Positions 38,601-46,828 of a DNA stretch of 64,000 nucleotides are shown here, one piece after another. Position 1 is the stretch's first letter, and each line of letters opens with the position of its first letter. This stretch comes from Aplysia californica. Lineage: Eukaryota; Mollusca; Gastropoda; Aplysiida; Aplysiidae. The translations under genes and the position numbers were made by a program. A model generated the notes under the pieces. That model was not told the origin of the DNA and searched no databases. It was given only the letters and a program-made list of their open reading frames with translations. The stretch covers positions 429,737 through 493,736 of the forward strand of contig NW_004797656.1 of NCBI RefSeq assembly GCF_000002075.1. Direction: 5' to 3'.

Positions 38601-39965
38601 AAGTGTGCAATTTTGTCTGTGGGCAGTGGAAAGAGAGAGAAAGAGAGAGAGGGAGGAGTAGCGCGAGAACTTCAGGGCAAAACAAAATGGCGACCCGCGT
38701 AGTTCGACTCGATTCGAAAAGTTAACGCCGTAGCATCTTCGTAGACGACCAAATTAATTTACTTTTGTGTTTTAACATCATTTTTAAACTTTGTTTAGGT
38801 CAATTTGATCGTCCACACTGATAGACAGTGTTCTGAAAGAGACAGAGAGAGAGAAGAGGTGAGGAGTAGATCTTGCGAGAACTTCCGGGCAAAACAAAAT
38901 GGCAACCCGCGTAGTTCGGCTCGATTTAAAAAGTTAAATAGCCGTAGCATCTTTGTAGACAACCAAATTAATTTACTTTTGTGTTTTAACATCATTTTTT
39001 AACTTTGTTTTGGTCAATTTGATCGTCCACACCGATAGACAGTATTCAGAAAGAGACAGAGAGAGAGAGAGAGAAGAGGGGAGGAGTAGATCTTGCAAGA
39101 ACTTCCGGGCCGGTGAGAATAGCCACTTCCTTAATGGCATGTGTTCCCACCCCCCTTAGTTGGGCCTAGATCTAGATCAATCTAGATCTATACGTTCGAT
39201 CAGCAGCAAGCTAAGATATGAAACTTAACAACTACAAAACATCAAATTATAGTAACAGTAACATTCAGGGGGGCATGTTCGGCGCTTTTTCGGTAGTTCC
39301 CACCCCCCTTATTTGATAGAGCCTGACCTACATCTCGATCTATATGCGTTTGATTCGCGGCAAGCTAAGATGTCAAACCTAACAACTGCAAAACATTAAA
39401 TTGTGGTAAAATTCAGGGGGGCATGCCCCCCTGAAAACCCCCACCTTGTTTTTATTAGGTGAGGGGGGCAAGCCCCCCTGAAACCCCCCTACTCTTGGGG
39501 CCAAAACCGGCGAATAACAAATGCGGGGTGGGAACTACCGAAAAAGCGCCGCATGTTCCCCCACCATAATCCATATTTTTGTTAGAGGTCAGGCCCCCTG
39601 AAACCCCCCTCCTCTTGGGGCCAAAACCGGCGAATAACAATTGCGGGGTAGGAACTATCTACCAAAAAAGCGTCTAAATCTGGCTGAGGCTAATGAGAGT
39701 GGAAAGACAGCAGATCCATAGGCAGAATCACTTTCAGTTTCAGTTACACGCCCTAACCCGCTTGGCCTCAATCTTCAACCATCTGACACACTGTCACACA
39801 CTGCAGTCAGTAGTACACAGTGAGTACAGCCTTGCCCGCGGCATAAATTTCAATCCCGAATATTCGCATTTGCAATGCATCAAGCAAATCTTTTCCAAAA
39901 CTTGGACTGAACACAACTGAAATTCTAAACAACGTGCATACCTGTGGCTGATTCAGCGGGTTCAT
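23671..39965 (-). CDS. CNOT9: CCR4-NOT complex subunit 9 (CNOT9/RQCD1/CAF40), complete, 9 exons
   Basis: Minus-strand exons: 39965-39942, 32595-32483, 31626-31506, 30586-30499, 29351-29245, 27202-27107, 26272-26174, 25568-25477 and 23830-23671 (TAA stop). They sum to 900 nt, 299 aa, exactly the human length, with every phase and GT/AG junction agreeing. The protein begins [20 protein letters not shown] and continues through the armadillo-repeat core: [74 protein letters not shown] and [15 protein letters not shown]. Family knowledge: it binds the CNOT1 scaffold of the CCR4-NOT deadenylase and offers tryptophan pockets to GW182/TNRC6 and other repressors, so it acts in cytoplasmic mRNA decay and miRNA silencing. 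Only the first eight residues lie in exon 1; the 7.3-kb first intron is full of mobile elements. Start chosen because it gives the conserved N-terminus directly before a consensus donor. Confidence 0.97.
24072..25325 (-). pseudogene. 5'-truncated CR1/L2-like LINE, reverse transcriptase and 3' end, dead
   Basis: Minus-strand frames contain [52 protein letters not shown], then [32 protein letters not shown] and [12 protein letters not shown]: the palm and thumb of a Jockey-superclade (CR1/L2-type) reverse transcriptase. The catalytic YADD reads YADY, and stops and frame changes interrupt it. The 3' end (minus strand, about 24130-24072) carries a CAGCGCATTGAGC ... AATGCGCTATATAAATGC hairpin-like tail. 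It sits in the CNOT9 intron between exons 8 and 9, in the sense of the gene. Confidence 0.85.
26060..26088. repeat. Poly-G tract in CNOT9 intron 7
   Basis: Nearly uninterrupted run of G with a single C. Similar long G or C runs occur at 33588-33612, 36684-36698, 45146-45160, 46735-46750 and 54811-54831. They are prone to sequencing error. Confidence 0.9.
26628..27080. mobile_element. CAGTCAAACC-ended DNA element in CNOT9 intron 6
   Basis: Starts CAGTCAAACCGGTCTTAGAG and ends GCGACAGGTTTCGCTG followed by TA. Subterminal motifs CATAGCAGTCACCTGT (left) and CATAGCAGCCACCTGTCTAT (right) repeat inside. Related in structure to the pair at 13172-14778. It ends about 27 bp from the 5' splice site of CNOT9 exon 6 (exon end 27107). 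Confidence 0.65.
27437..28405 (+). pseudogene. RTE-clade (BovB-like) LINE fragment, dead
   Basis: Frames read [57 protein letters not shown], stop, then [58 protein letters not shown], and after two in-frame stops [20 protein letters not shown] and GKMEGNRGR. The order (reverse transcriptase, YLG, YGCE-W, FLGH..R, GK.EG.R.R) is that of RTE elements. It lacks its endonuclease end and finishes in an ATGATG-rich tail. Inserted antisense in the CNOT9 intron between exons 5 and 6. The YADD motif is intact. Confidence 0.85.
28421..29152 (-). mobile_element. Probable piggyBac-type nonautonomous element next to the RTE fragment
   Basis: TTAA at 28417-28420 and 29153-29156 flank imperfect inverted ends (CGCACGGAAGACAGGTCTCG and, reversed, CTTACCGACGCCATGTCCCG; about two thirds identical). 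The minus strand encodes an acidic serine-rich stretch ([20 protein letters not shown], about 28819-28760) like a piggyBac transposase N-terminus. It starts about 15 bp after the end of the RTE LINE. Confidence 0.55.
29366..29720 (-). repeat. Full-length tRNA-derived SINE, type A, in CNOT9 intron 4
   Basis: On the minus strand: tRNA-like head with A box TGGCCTAGTGG and B box GGTTCGAATCC, a core containing CCTTGGGAAAGGCACTTTAC and CTCACTTCACCCAGGTGGGA, then the GCGCATAGAGCC / GGATATGCGCTATACAAAT tail and (TTA)n. About 350 bp. Its tail ends only about 15 bp before CNOT9 exon 5. Confidence 0.92.
30150..30205 (+). repeat. Tail fragment of type B/C SINE
   Basis: CACTCATATTACCTTATACA followed by GTTGTGAGCGCTGTAAAAAC: the shared SINE tail alone, diverged. 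Confidence 0.6.
32670..33416. mobile_element. Probable piggyBac-type element (747 bp) in CNOT9 intron 1
   Basis: TTAA at 32666-32669 and 33417-33420. The ends start CCCATTGCCCC and, reversed, CCCAATTCACCC: TTAA flanks and a CCCA start, but the match beyond that is weak. It lies 75 bp upstream of the CNOT9 exon 2 acceptor. No transposase domain was recognised. Confidence 0.5.
33815..33996 (-). repeat. Type C SINE in CNOT9 intron 1
   Basis: Well kept: GTTTTATGGCACTTGCAACA at the tail end and CACCCGCCAACCACCCACTG at the head end, both read on the plus strand. Confidence 0.85.
34150..34350 (+). pseudogene. Mariner/IS630-type transposase C-terminal relic
   Basis: DYLW followed, after a one-base shift, by [20 protein letters not shown] and later NFK-like and [12 protein letters not shown] pieces. 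This is the C-terminal part of invertebrate DDE transposases whose pattern is DFFLWGYLK ... PxTIxxLKxxI ... GGHxxHL. The upstream portion is missing; the SINE at 33815-33996 lies there instead. Confidence 0.65.
34860..34930. repeat. Degenerate telomere-like CCCTAA-rich stretch
   Basis: CCCCAACCCAACCTCTAACC then CTAACCCTCC and CAAACCCTAACAC. Too irregular for a real interstitial telomere; more probably repeat-derived. Confidence 0.35.
35498..35719. mobile_element. GGYGCTTTTTCGG-ended MITE (222 bp) with perfect 8-bp TSD
   Basis: CAAATCCC at 35490-35497 and again at 35720-35727 flanks TIRs GGCGCTTTTTCGGTAGTTCC and its inverted form ending CCGAAAAAGCACC. The interior holds an AGATCT array and CCCCCCTGAA blocks. 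An 8-bp TSD with GG-starting TIRs would fit Merlin-like transposons; hAT has similar TSDs but other termini. Family assignment is inference. Confidence 0.9.
36124..37356. mobile_element. CATACCTGCCAAC-ended DNA element, 1.23 kb
   Basis: Perfect 13-bp inverted termini CATACCTGCCAAC and GTTGGCAGGTATG. Flanks GAAAAG (36118-36123) and GAAAAG (37357-37362) suggest a 6-bp target duplication. The inside has repeated CTGTAGTTGAC and ATCTACCGATT motifs and a poly-C run, but no transposase that I recognise. Sits in CNOT9 intron 1. Confidence 0.75.
37793..37825. repeat. Left-end remnant of the GGYGCTTTTTCGG MITE family
   Basis: GCTTTTTCGGTAGTTCCCA only; no matching right end nearby. Confidence 0.5.
38426..39126 (-). 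mobile_element. GGGTGAGAATAG-ended element, copy A, with internal duplication
   Basis: Left end: GGGTGAGAATAG (38426) and, after a short loop, GGCTATTCTCACCC. Right end: CGGTGAGAATAGCCAC. Internally a roughly 240-bp unit occurs twice (about 38640-38870 and 38871-39110): GA-rich run, CGAGAACTTC, AAAACAAAATGGCGACCCGC, GACCAAATTAATTTACTTTT, then TTGATCGTCCACAC. Copy B lies inverted at 41022-41504. Confidence 0.8.
39136..39673. mobile_element. Outer GGYGCTTTTTCGG-family MITE interrupted by a younger copy
   Basis: Left end degenerate (GGCATGTGTTCCCACCCCCC), right end around AACTATCTACCAAAAAAGCG. The typical AGATCT block and CCCCCTGAAACCCCCCTCCT block are split by the insertion at 39281-39550. Confidence 0.75.
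39281..39550. mobile_element. Inner GGCGCTTTTTCGG MITE, 270 bp, near-perfect
   Basis: 26-bp perfect TIRs starting GGCGCTTTTTCGGTAGTTCC and ending inverted in GGAACTACCGAAAAAGCGCC, flanked by GCATGTTC at 39273-39280 and 39551-39558 (exact 8-bp TSD). It is inserted in a related older element. The perfect ends suggest recent movement. Confidence 0.93.
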
Positions 39966-40070
39966 GCTTTCCGTATTTTAAAGTTGATTAGTACAAACCA
40001 AGTTCAACAGTAACGATTCTGCTGGGCGCAGGGCTTCCTTCCACCGTCTATAAAACCGGAAGTTTTATTA
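39966..40070 (-). promoter_or_regulatory. CNOT9 5' UTR and probable core promoter region
   Basis: Lies directly upstream of the CNOT9 ATG and is free of recognisable repeats. It contains ACCGGAAGT (about 40054-40062), an ETS-type site common in housekeeping promoters. The transcription start is not determined. Confidence 0.4.
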
Positions 40071-40486
40071 TTTTTAGAGAAAATCCTCCGCACACACGGA
40101 CGGCTATAAATCCGTGCAGAATAATGTGTATTAGGCCAAGATTCTGTTTCATATATATGAAAAAAATATTTGGAAACAAAGACAAGGGCCTATTGCCATC
40201 AGAGGAGTGGAAAAAAACAACAGATTTGGCAATTTCTTTGCCCATCCAGCAAAAAGTTTGTATTGATGTTAAATTTTAATTGATGCCTGTTTCGAATACT
40301 GTTGACGCAGGATAGAATCCATCTTCAACAGGCTAAGTGACAGGTTAGTCCGCTGTTCACAGGACAGGTGAAGCCGAATTGAGATTTTATTTTGTTTGCG
40401 CTTCCGATGAATAAAATTAAATAATTATCTTTGTATTAGTCCTGAGGATGATGAAATACTAAATTTCAAAGAAATTTTTGTATCAA

Positions 40487-40906
40487 TCATAGTTCTGATT
40501 TATTTACCTTTGTTGATTTCAGGCCCGAGCCCGAGTCTTGGGCCATTTTCTGCGGAAGCGAATCTTTGTTTTGATCAGCTGCGAAGAAGTAATAGAAAGA
40601 CCATAATAATCTTGCCAACCCGAGTTGACGAGATGCACAACTGTTAACCCATGAGACGTAATGTTTCAAATACTCTGATGTATGGCGTAATCTCGGGTAT
40701 GTGGCTAAGGCTAAGGATGTGATAGTTTTCTTCAATATTCGTCTTTTAGATGTACATTGTATTTGATTCCTAGACGCCTTGGCATGATTTTTCAGAATTG
40801 AAACTGAAGAAAGGTAACAGTCATCACGCAACAACACCTCGACAAACTGGGACTCGCATGAATAACCTAGTTTGAGGGGTTGCCACCCCACGCCAGCGCC
40901 AGCCAA
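40487..40906 (-). CDS. Unrecognised 139-codon open frame upstream of CNOT9
   Basis: A continuous minus-strand frame beginning MAGAGVGWQPLKLGY and ending KSTKVNKSEL. Composition is ordinary rather than repeat-like, but I recognise no domain. It may be chance, an old exon, or part of an unknown element. It is oriented like CNOT9 and lies about 0.5 kb upstream, so an upstream exon is possible. Confidence 0.2.
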   Translation of the reverse strand: MAGAGVGWQPLKLGYSCESQFVEVLLRDDCYLSSVSILKNHAKASRNQIQCTSKRRILKKTITSLALATYPRLRHTSEYLKHYVSWVNSCASRQLGLARLLWSFYYFFAADQNKDSLPQKMAQDSGSGLKSTKVNKSEL

Positions 40907-41021
40907 CCCGTTACATCATGAAAAGAATGTGTTGATAATTTTACTTCTTTATTTAGCCCAAATTGAGGCCTAACAGTTATAGTCGCCAATATTTACACCT
41001 AGTTTTGTTTTTCAGTGGAAA

Positions 41022-41504
41022 GTGGCTATTCTCACCCGCCGGAAGTTCTCGCAAGATCAACTCCTCCCCTCTTCTCTCTCTCTCTCTGTCTCTTTTTGAA
41101 TACTGTCTATCTGTGTGGACGATCAAATTGACCAAAACAAAGTTAAAAAATGATGTTAAAACACAAAAGTAAATTAATTTGGTTGTCTACAAAGATGCTA
41201 CGCTATTTAACTTTTCGAATCGAGCCGAACTACGCGGGTCGCCATTTTGTTTTGCCCGGAAATTCTCGCGCTACTCCTCTCTCTCTTTTTCTCTCTCTCT
41301 CCACTGCCCACAGACAAAATTGTACGCTTTTAGTAGGCTACAGTTGTAATGGAACGTTTGTTCACGGCACAGAATTCTACAATTTTTCTGTTATCACAGT
41401 GTAGAATTCTGTGGTTTAGGGTGAACGCAAAATTTGGTGAACGCGCACCGGGTGAGAATAGCCACAAGACTCGCCTGCACTATTCTCACTCCGGGTGAGA
41501 ATAG
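41022..41504 (+). mobile_element. GGGTGAGAATAG-ended element, copy B (inverted relative to A)
   Basis: Starts GTGGCTATTCTCACCCG and has CGGGTGAGAATAGCCAC at about 41449-41465, perfect 17-bp inverted repeats; a further inverted pair continues to 41504, as in copy A. The interior is a single unit with CGGAAGTTCTCGCAAGATC, CT runs, GCGGGTCGCCATTTTGTTTT and TTCTCGCGC. Confidence 0.85.
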
Positions 41505-41664
41505 AGGTGGCCTTTTCAGTGTGTCCCGTTAAAATGGCTGTATTATTGTTATTACATTAGAGTTACAACAGTAAACACACATGGTGTGTGTATTTATTTT
41601 GTATGGATGGAAATATTAGGCTGTAGATCTAGATCTAGATGGTTAACCACTGATGGAAGAAATT

Positions 41665-42660
41665 CCACTTCTTAAGTGGTAGTGTTAATTGCGACAGTGA
41701 CGCTTTGACAATTTTAAATGCGGCGTTAATTGTAACAGAGTGAGCACACAGCTCTTTTAATGTTGATGATAAGACTAGAATCTAACATCATCTAGATCTA
41801 GATCTAGATCTACCATTTCCGCTTCACTTCCCAGCGTCAGCGTGGTGGTCGTAGGCCTAGTTATCTAATCTCCGCCTGACAAGGGAGGCTTTCTAGAGCA
41901 GGCATTCAAATCTTACGATGAATTTGACAAAGCTTTTGCTAAATTTAAAGATGAAAATTTTGTTGCCAGGAAGAAATCATCTGAAACAGTTGAGAAGGCG
42001 AACTTGAAGTGTGTGGCAAAAATCTACAAAGACTTTCTGTACGGTTATTAGAGTTGAATTCATTTGTACGCATTTATAGACAGCGCAAATATGGAGGCAA
42101 CAAATATTAAAAACATCAGCAGCAAACAACAGCGACAAAAACCACTAAGGGCAACATCAGACACAGCCAGAAAGAAGCTGCGACTGTCTTTGATTCTTAG
42201 TTTGGTGTGTGCGTGTGTGAGCGCGGGCATAAGGCCAAAGCGTGTTCGGTGTGTTTGTGAGTGTGTGTGTATGTGTAATTGTATGTGTGTGTGTGTGAGT
42301 GCGTGTGTGTGTTTGTTTTTCTTTTTTCTTTTTTAAAACTTCTTTTTTTTGTCACAGACTCACTCTGTGGGTGGTTGGCGGGTGCTCTGGTGTGGTTTGC
42401 TTCTTCTTTTCTATCAAACATCTATCCTTCTTATCTCCCCTTCTTCTTTTTTATGTTTGTTGCTCCTTTGTAATTCCTCTAATCTTCTGGCGCTCATATG
42501 ACCTTATGCAGTTGCAAGCGCCGTAAAACCTCTACTATTACTACTAAAACAAAGAGTCACTCTGTCGCAAATAATGTCGCTTTAATTGTCACAGAGTCAC
42601 TCTGTCGCAATTAACGCTGCTTTAGTTGTCACAGTGTCACTCTGTCGCAATTAACGCTAC
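41665..42660 (+). mobile_element. Possible MULE-like element with repeat-built inverted ends
   Basis: The left end has GTTAATTGCGACAGTGAC and GGCGTTAATTGTAACAGAGTG. The right end has three tandem units of GTCACTCTGTCGCAATTAAC type (42555-42655): inverted repeats of one another. Inside, 41900-42050 encodes AFKSYDEFDKAFAKFKDENF followed by VARKKSSETVEKANLKC and IYKDFLYGY, similar in pattern to the N-terminal segment of FAR1/MULE-type transposases or ZSWIM proteins. A SINE sits at 42358-42545. The assignment is tentative; no DDE core is present. Confidence 0.4.
42358..42545 (+). repeat. Type C SINE
   Basis: Head GACTCACTCTGTGGGTGGTT, body with TTGCTTCTTCTTTTCTATCA, tail GGCGCTCATATGACCTTATG and GCGCCGTAAAACC, then (TACTAC)-like end. 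Confidence 0.85.
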
Positions 42661-42884
42661 GTTTTTTGTTGGGTTTTTTTTGGGGGGGGGGGGGTATCCT
42701 TTATTAGCATTTTTAAATGTTGCTATACTATTATATATCAAAACAAAGAGAAGATTTATTTTTATAAATACTCTTAGCCTTCAACTAGATGTCAAGATTC
42801 CTTTTTAAAAATATGTTCTGCCTGGAAAGAAAATGGTGCTGTACTTAGACTGTTACACCCTGAATTCTGAATGGGGAAATTTAC

Positions 42885-42945
42885 AGCTCTACTGAGCGCT
42901 CTCATATGACCTCATGCAGTTGCGAGCACCGTAAAAACTTAGAAA
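42885..42945 (+). repeat. SINE tail fragment
   Basis: GCGCTCTCATATGACCTCAT and TTGCGAGCACCGTAAAAAC: the tail shared by types B and C, without a head. Confidence 0.7.
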
Positions 42946-42949
42946 AACA

Positions 42950-45600
42950 AAAAGACTGCTCTCAGAGATGCTCGGTCTTGAATCGTTCAGCCTTTTTGTA
43001 TTTGTCTCTACTCTATACCTGTATGTGCAGGAATAAGATAAAAGCAGCTCTGTGTGATGAAATTAGACCTTAGTTGATTCAGTTGTTTGTTTTTTTAGTC
43101 TGTTGTTTTATTGTAATGGGTAGTCTTTTGTTTCCATTTTTTCATTACTTCCTATCAAAAAAGGCTGCCGTTATTCAGACCCCCCCTATATTTTCGTCCC
43201 AATAAAATTAGAGAACAAATTGACCCACTTAGACATGAGGAGCTCAAAAGGATAGCCAGGAAACAAGACTTCTATTTCACGTTACAAAATCTTTCAAAAG
43301 AGCTTGATTTAAAAAAAATACAAAATGACATTATCTGATAGAAATATTATATATGCTTATTTGAAAGAATTCGAAAATTTTCCTATATTATTTATTATTT
43401 CCTTTCGAACCCCAGATCATTCATAACCAGAACGTCTGAAAGGTAATTTAAATGAGTGCAACTACTCATATGACTTATCAGCTTATGAGAGGGGGTCATT
43501 CATTTATTCGTAACACTTTATAAAGAAAGCCATAAAAGATAGATCTAGATTGGTATTTTCATAATTGATTAACATCATTAACACACCCCCACGGTAGTTC
43601 TCAGCAAAATCAACAATATCACTATAGTATTGAAGTAATTCAGTATACCAAATAGTGAGTATTATATAACAAAGCCTTTTAGCTTTTTTGCATAAATATC
43701 ATTGTGTTCTGGAAGTTCACAGGATAGTACTTAACTACTGCAATAAATTATTTTTTGTTGGAAAACTAATTAAATAAGAGTCAATCTCTGTTGTTTTTTT
43801 TCCTTGGTAGATCTCATACAATGTCTAGTATTTGCTCCTACATATCTCACAGGGTTCCCACTCTATGGGGAAAAGGCCAGGAATTTTGTTTTCAGATTTC
43901 GCTGTCGCAGAAACACCATGAAAATGACTGAAAAAGAAAATATGCGGGAGAAAGCCAGGAAATCAGAGGGCTATCCATCATTATGAATAAATGGTGGAAT
44001 TATTTTTATTGGGGGGGGGTTACAGCAGCAAGAAATTCCGGTTTAGGGCCAAATTACACAAAATGAGATAGTTACTCTTTAAAATTCCTGGACATGTCCT
44101 GAACAATATCTAGAAAGGTACACAAGCCTCCCTGACCCTAAAGTGGTGTTAGGGGGGATTTTAGAGTGTAGGGTCGAGTCTGTTTAAGATAACATTTGTC
44201 AAGTTTGTAAAAAGAAAAGAAAAAGAAAGCACACCATTTTTTCACGGTTGGTACTATTTTTCTACTCGATTTCAATGAAACTTTCACAGGATGTTAAAAC
44301 CATACAAATCTAGCTTTTTATAAGAGGAATTATTAATAAATGTATTGGTTCTTAATTTGTGAGCTTGAAAAGCTGGGTTTTTCCAGTTTTTCTACTATTT
44401 CTTTACAGCCGGAATTGAAACTGCCATAAAATAAAAACTAAATCAGATATCAAAAATTCCTCTCACAGACAGTGTGATCTTTGTCTTTTAAGTGTGCATG
44501 CTAAATACGAACCTAATCTGTTTGTAAATGAGGTGAGAAAATGGTACCACATTATGTCTCTAAAATCCCATATTGCCGCCATTTCCATGGCAATATTAGG
44601 AGTGGTATTGGCTGAGATATACTTATTTTGTAGCAACCCCCCTTAAGGTTTTAAAACTTTTTGGTGTCAATTTTTCAAAAATACAATCTTAATACCCCAC
44701 CCCTGATTCAGATATTTAAAAAAAAAGTATTTGCCTTTCAGCTAGCCTTCCGAACCCATCCCCACTTTCCCAGTGTATAAGTAAGGAAAAGTCAGATCCT
44801 GACAGTCTACCCCACTATGTCACATGCAGCTGTCTAACTCTGTGCACAGAGTTCATGTTATTGCTCTATGCCACTGTGCCCCTAGAAACATTAGCTGGGA
44901 GTAAGGCCAACATTAGTTGGACATGGTGTTAAAAAAATCCTGCAACTTTATGTTAGGGGTGATGGTTTAGGCCAATGTGATCATTTTCTTTTTAATTAAC
45001 ATAAAACGAAAACAGATCTAGTTTGAAACTGGAGACAATTAGTTGCAATGTAGTGTAGTGCTGTACAATCAGGATCAAGGGCTTGTGACGAGTCCCCTGT
45101 TTCTTTTGTTTTTTGCAAGTGTCAAACCAGCAGCCAATAAGTTGCCCCCCCCCCCCCCCCTCACATGCGCCTCTTTTTTTTCTTCTTAATTCGACAATGA
45201 AATGAGTCTGTAGAGATCTCTTTCATCCCACCTTGGTTTATGTTACAGTTACCCTACAATCCCTGTCCTTGACACCACTGGAAAGACAACTGTACATAGC
45301 CATGTTATGATTTTTTAATCTTATATTTCTCCTCTTTTCTTTGTCCTAGCTCTGTCATCTTTTTAAAAAAATCACTTTGAAAATGGTTACAAAATCCTGG
45401 ATTCAAGTGGGATATAAGGCCGGGAAATTTTTTTTCTAAAATGGAGTAGTTCCATTCGCCAGAGGTCTTTCTTGTCGATTCATTTTGTTTTTCTCTGATT
45501 GTTCCAGCAAGTTTGCTGATTTTCTTTCTTACATAAATTAATGAAAGAATAAACCTGCAATTGCTTCGTCTAAAGTATGAGCAAAGTGTTCGTTTCTTTT
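42950..45600. other. CNOT9-ATG9 intergenic stretch, no gene recognised
   Basis: AT-rich, few repeats, poly-C at 45146-45160 and AGATCT short array near 43540. It must hold, or lie downstream of, the ATG9 promoter, but no convincing first exon was found. Confidence 0.4.
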
Positions 45601-45613
45601 TCTCCCCATGTAG

Positions 45614-45635
45614 GTAAGAACTTATACTAATAAAG
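45614..45635 (+). other. ATG9 5' UTR segment after a probable 3' splice site
   Basis: A pyrimidine-rich tract ends in ATGTAG at 45608-45613, a good acceptor, 22 bases before the ATG9 start codon. This suggests that the promoter and first noncoding exon lie further upstream, somewhere in 40-45.6 kb. I could not identify that exon. Confidence 0.45.
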
Positions 45636-46770
45636 ATGGCATCAGATTCTGAAGAGATTGAATATCAGTCCCTAGACCAGAGGCAAAATATACCTCTGCT
45701 TGACCGAGAGCATTCCCAGCACGATGAAGAAGAGGGCAGTGAGATCAACTTTCACGAAGAGCAGGGATTTATGGTTCACATGAGTCCAGATACCAATAAA
45801 TGTGAGTTTTGCTCGAATTCCTTTTTGTGCGCCTTGTTAATTTTTCATTCATAATGTCTTATAGAGTTCAGACAAGTGACTATGTTTTCAGTTCAGTGAA
45901 CAGCATTTTTGTTATGTAATCAGTTATAATTTTAGTTGAAGCTGTGTCATTACGAGATTGAACAGAAAATAATGAAAGTTGCTATTTTACGGCTAAGACA
46001 TGGACTTCAATAATATAAGCAATATGCATTATAAGTATAAGTCGTCTATAAAAATGTTTGCTCTCATGCCAAGCATAGGATTTTTATGTGACTTGGTTGT
46101 AGATTATTTTATGACGTCACAAAGGGTGGTTGGAGCTCTGGAGGAAACAAGACGAGAGAAATCCTCCATTTTACATCTTTTTGAACTGTAAACTTGGTGA
46201 ATCATCAAAAATAATCCATGAAAATGTGCAGAGTTTGTGGAGAATCTGCTTGTTCACATAGTACAGTTTGTTGTTGGGTAAGAGAATTTAGTTAAGAGAG
46301 AGACACTGTTTGGAGTGTTGACTCCGTTTTTGTGAACACGAATTCATGGGAATCATGTTATGTTTCACTCTATTTCATCGCTAAAGGTGCCATGTCTCCT
46401 TTGTGCAAGAGAAGAATAAAGGCAATGAGTAAATTTTGTTTTTTTGCCTATCCTATTCCAGCTCAATGGAATCATGTGGATGACCTGGATAAATTCTTTG
46501 TGAATGTCTATGACTACCACCAGCGCCATGGTTTTCAAAATATGGTCCTGTCAGAAAGCCTGCAGTTGCTGTAAGTGTTTAATAATTCATTGGTAGTTTT
46601 CAATCTTAAGGTGAAAGTGTGTTTGATAACTCTGCAGAAGTTTGAAAGAGGCAGAAATCTGGCTACATTTTTTTTAGTTTCTTCATGTGGAAGTAGATGG
46701 ATAAATTGATGCCTTTTTAGAGGGTACAAGGACTCCCCCCCCCCCCCCCCATGCCCCAATAAGAGGGTAA

Positions 46771-46828
<58 letters not shown>

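Noticed and set aside
42555-42655. CRISPR-like regular repeats
   Set aside because: Only three contiguous units without unique spacers, in a eukaryotic genome; they are minisatellite or transposon-end repeats.
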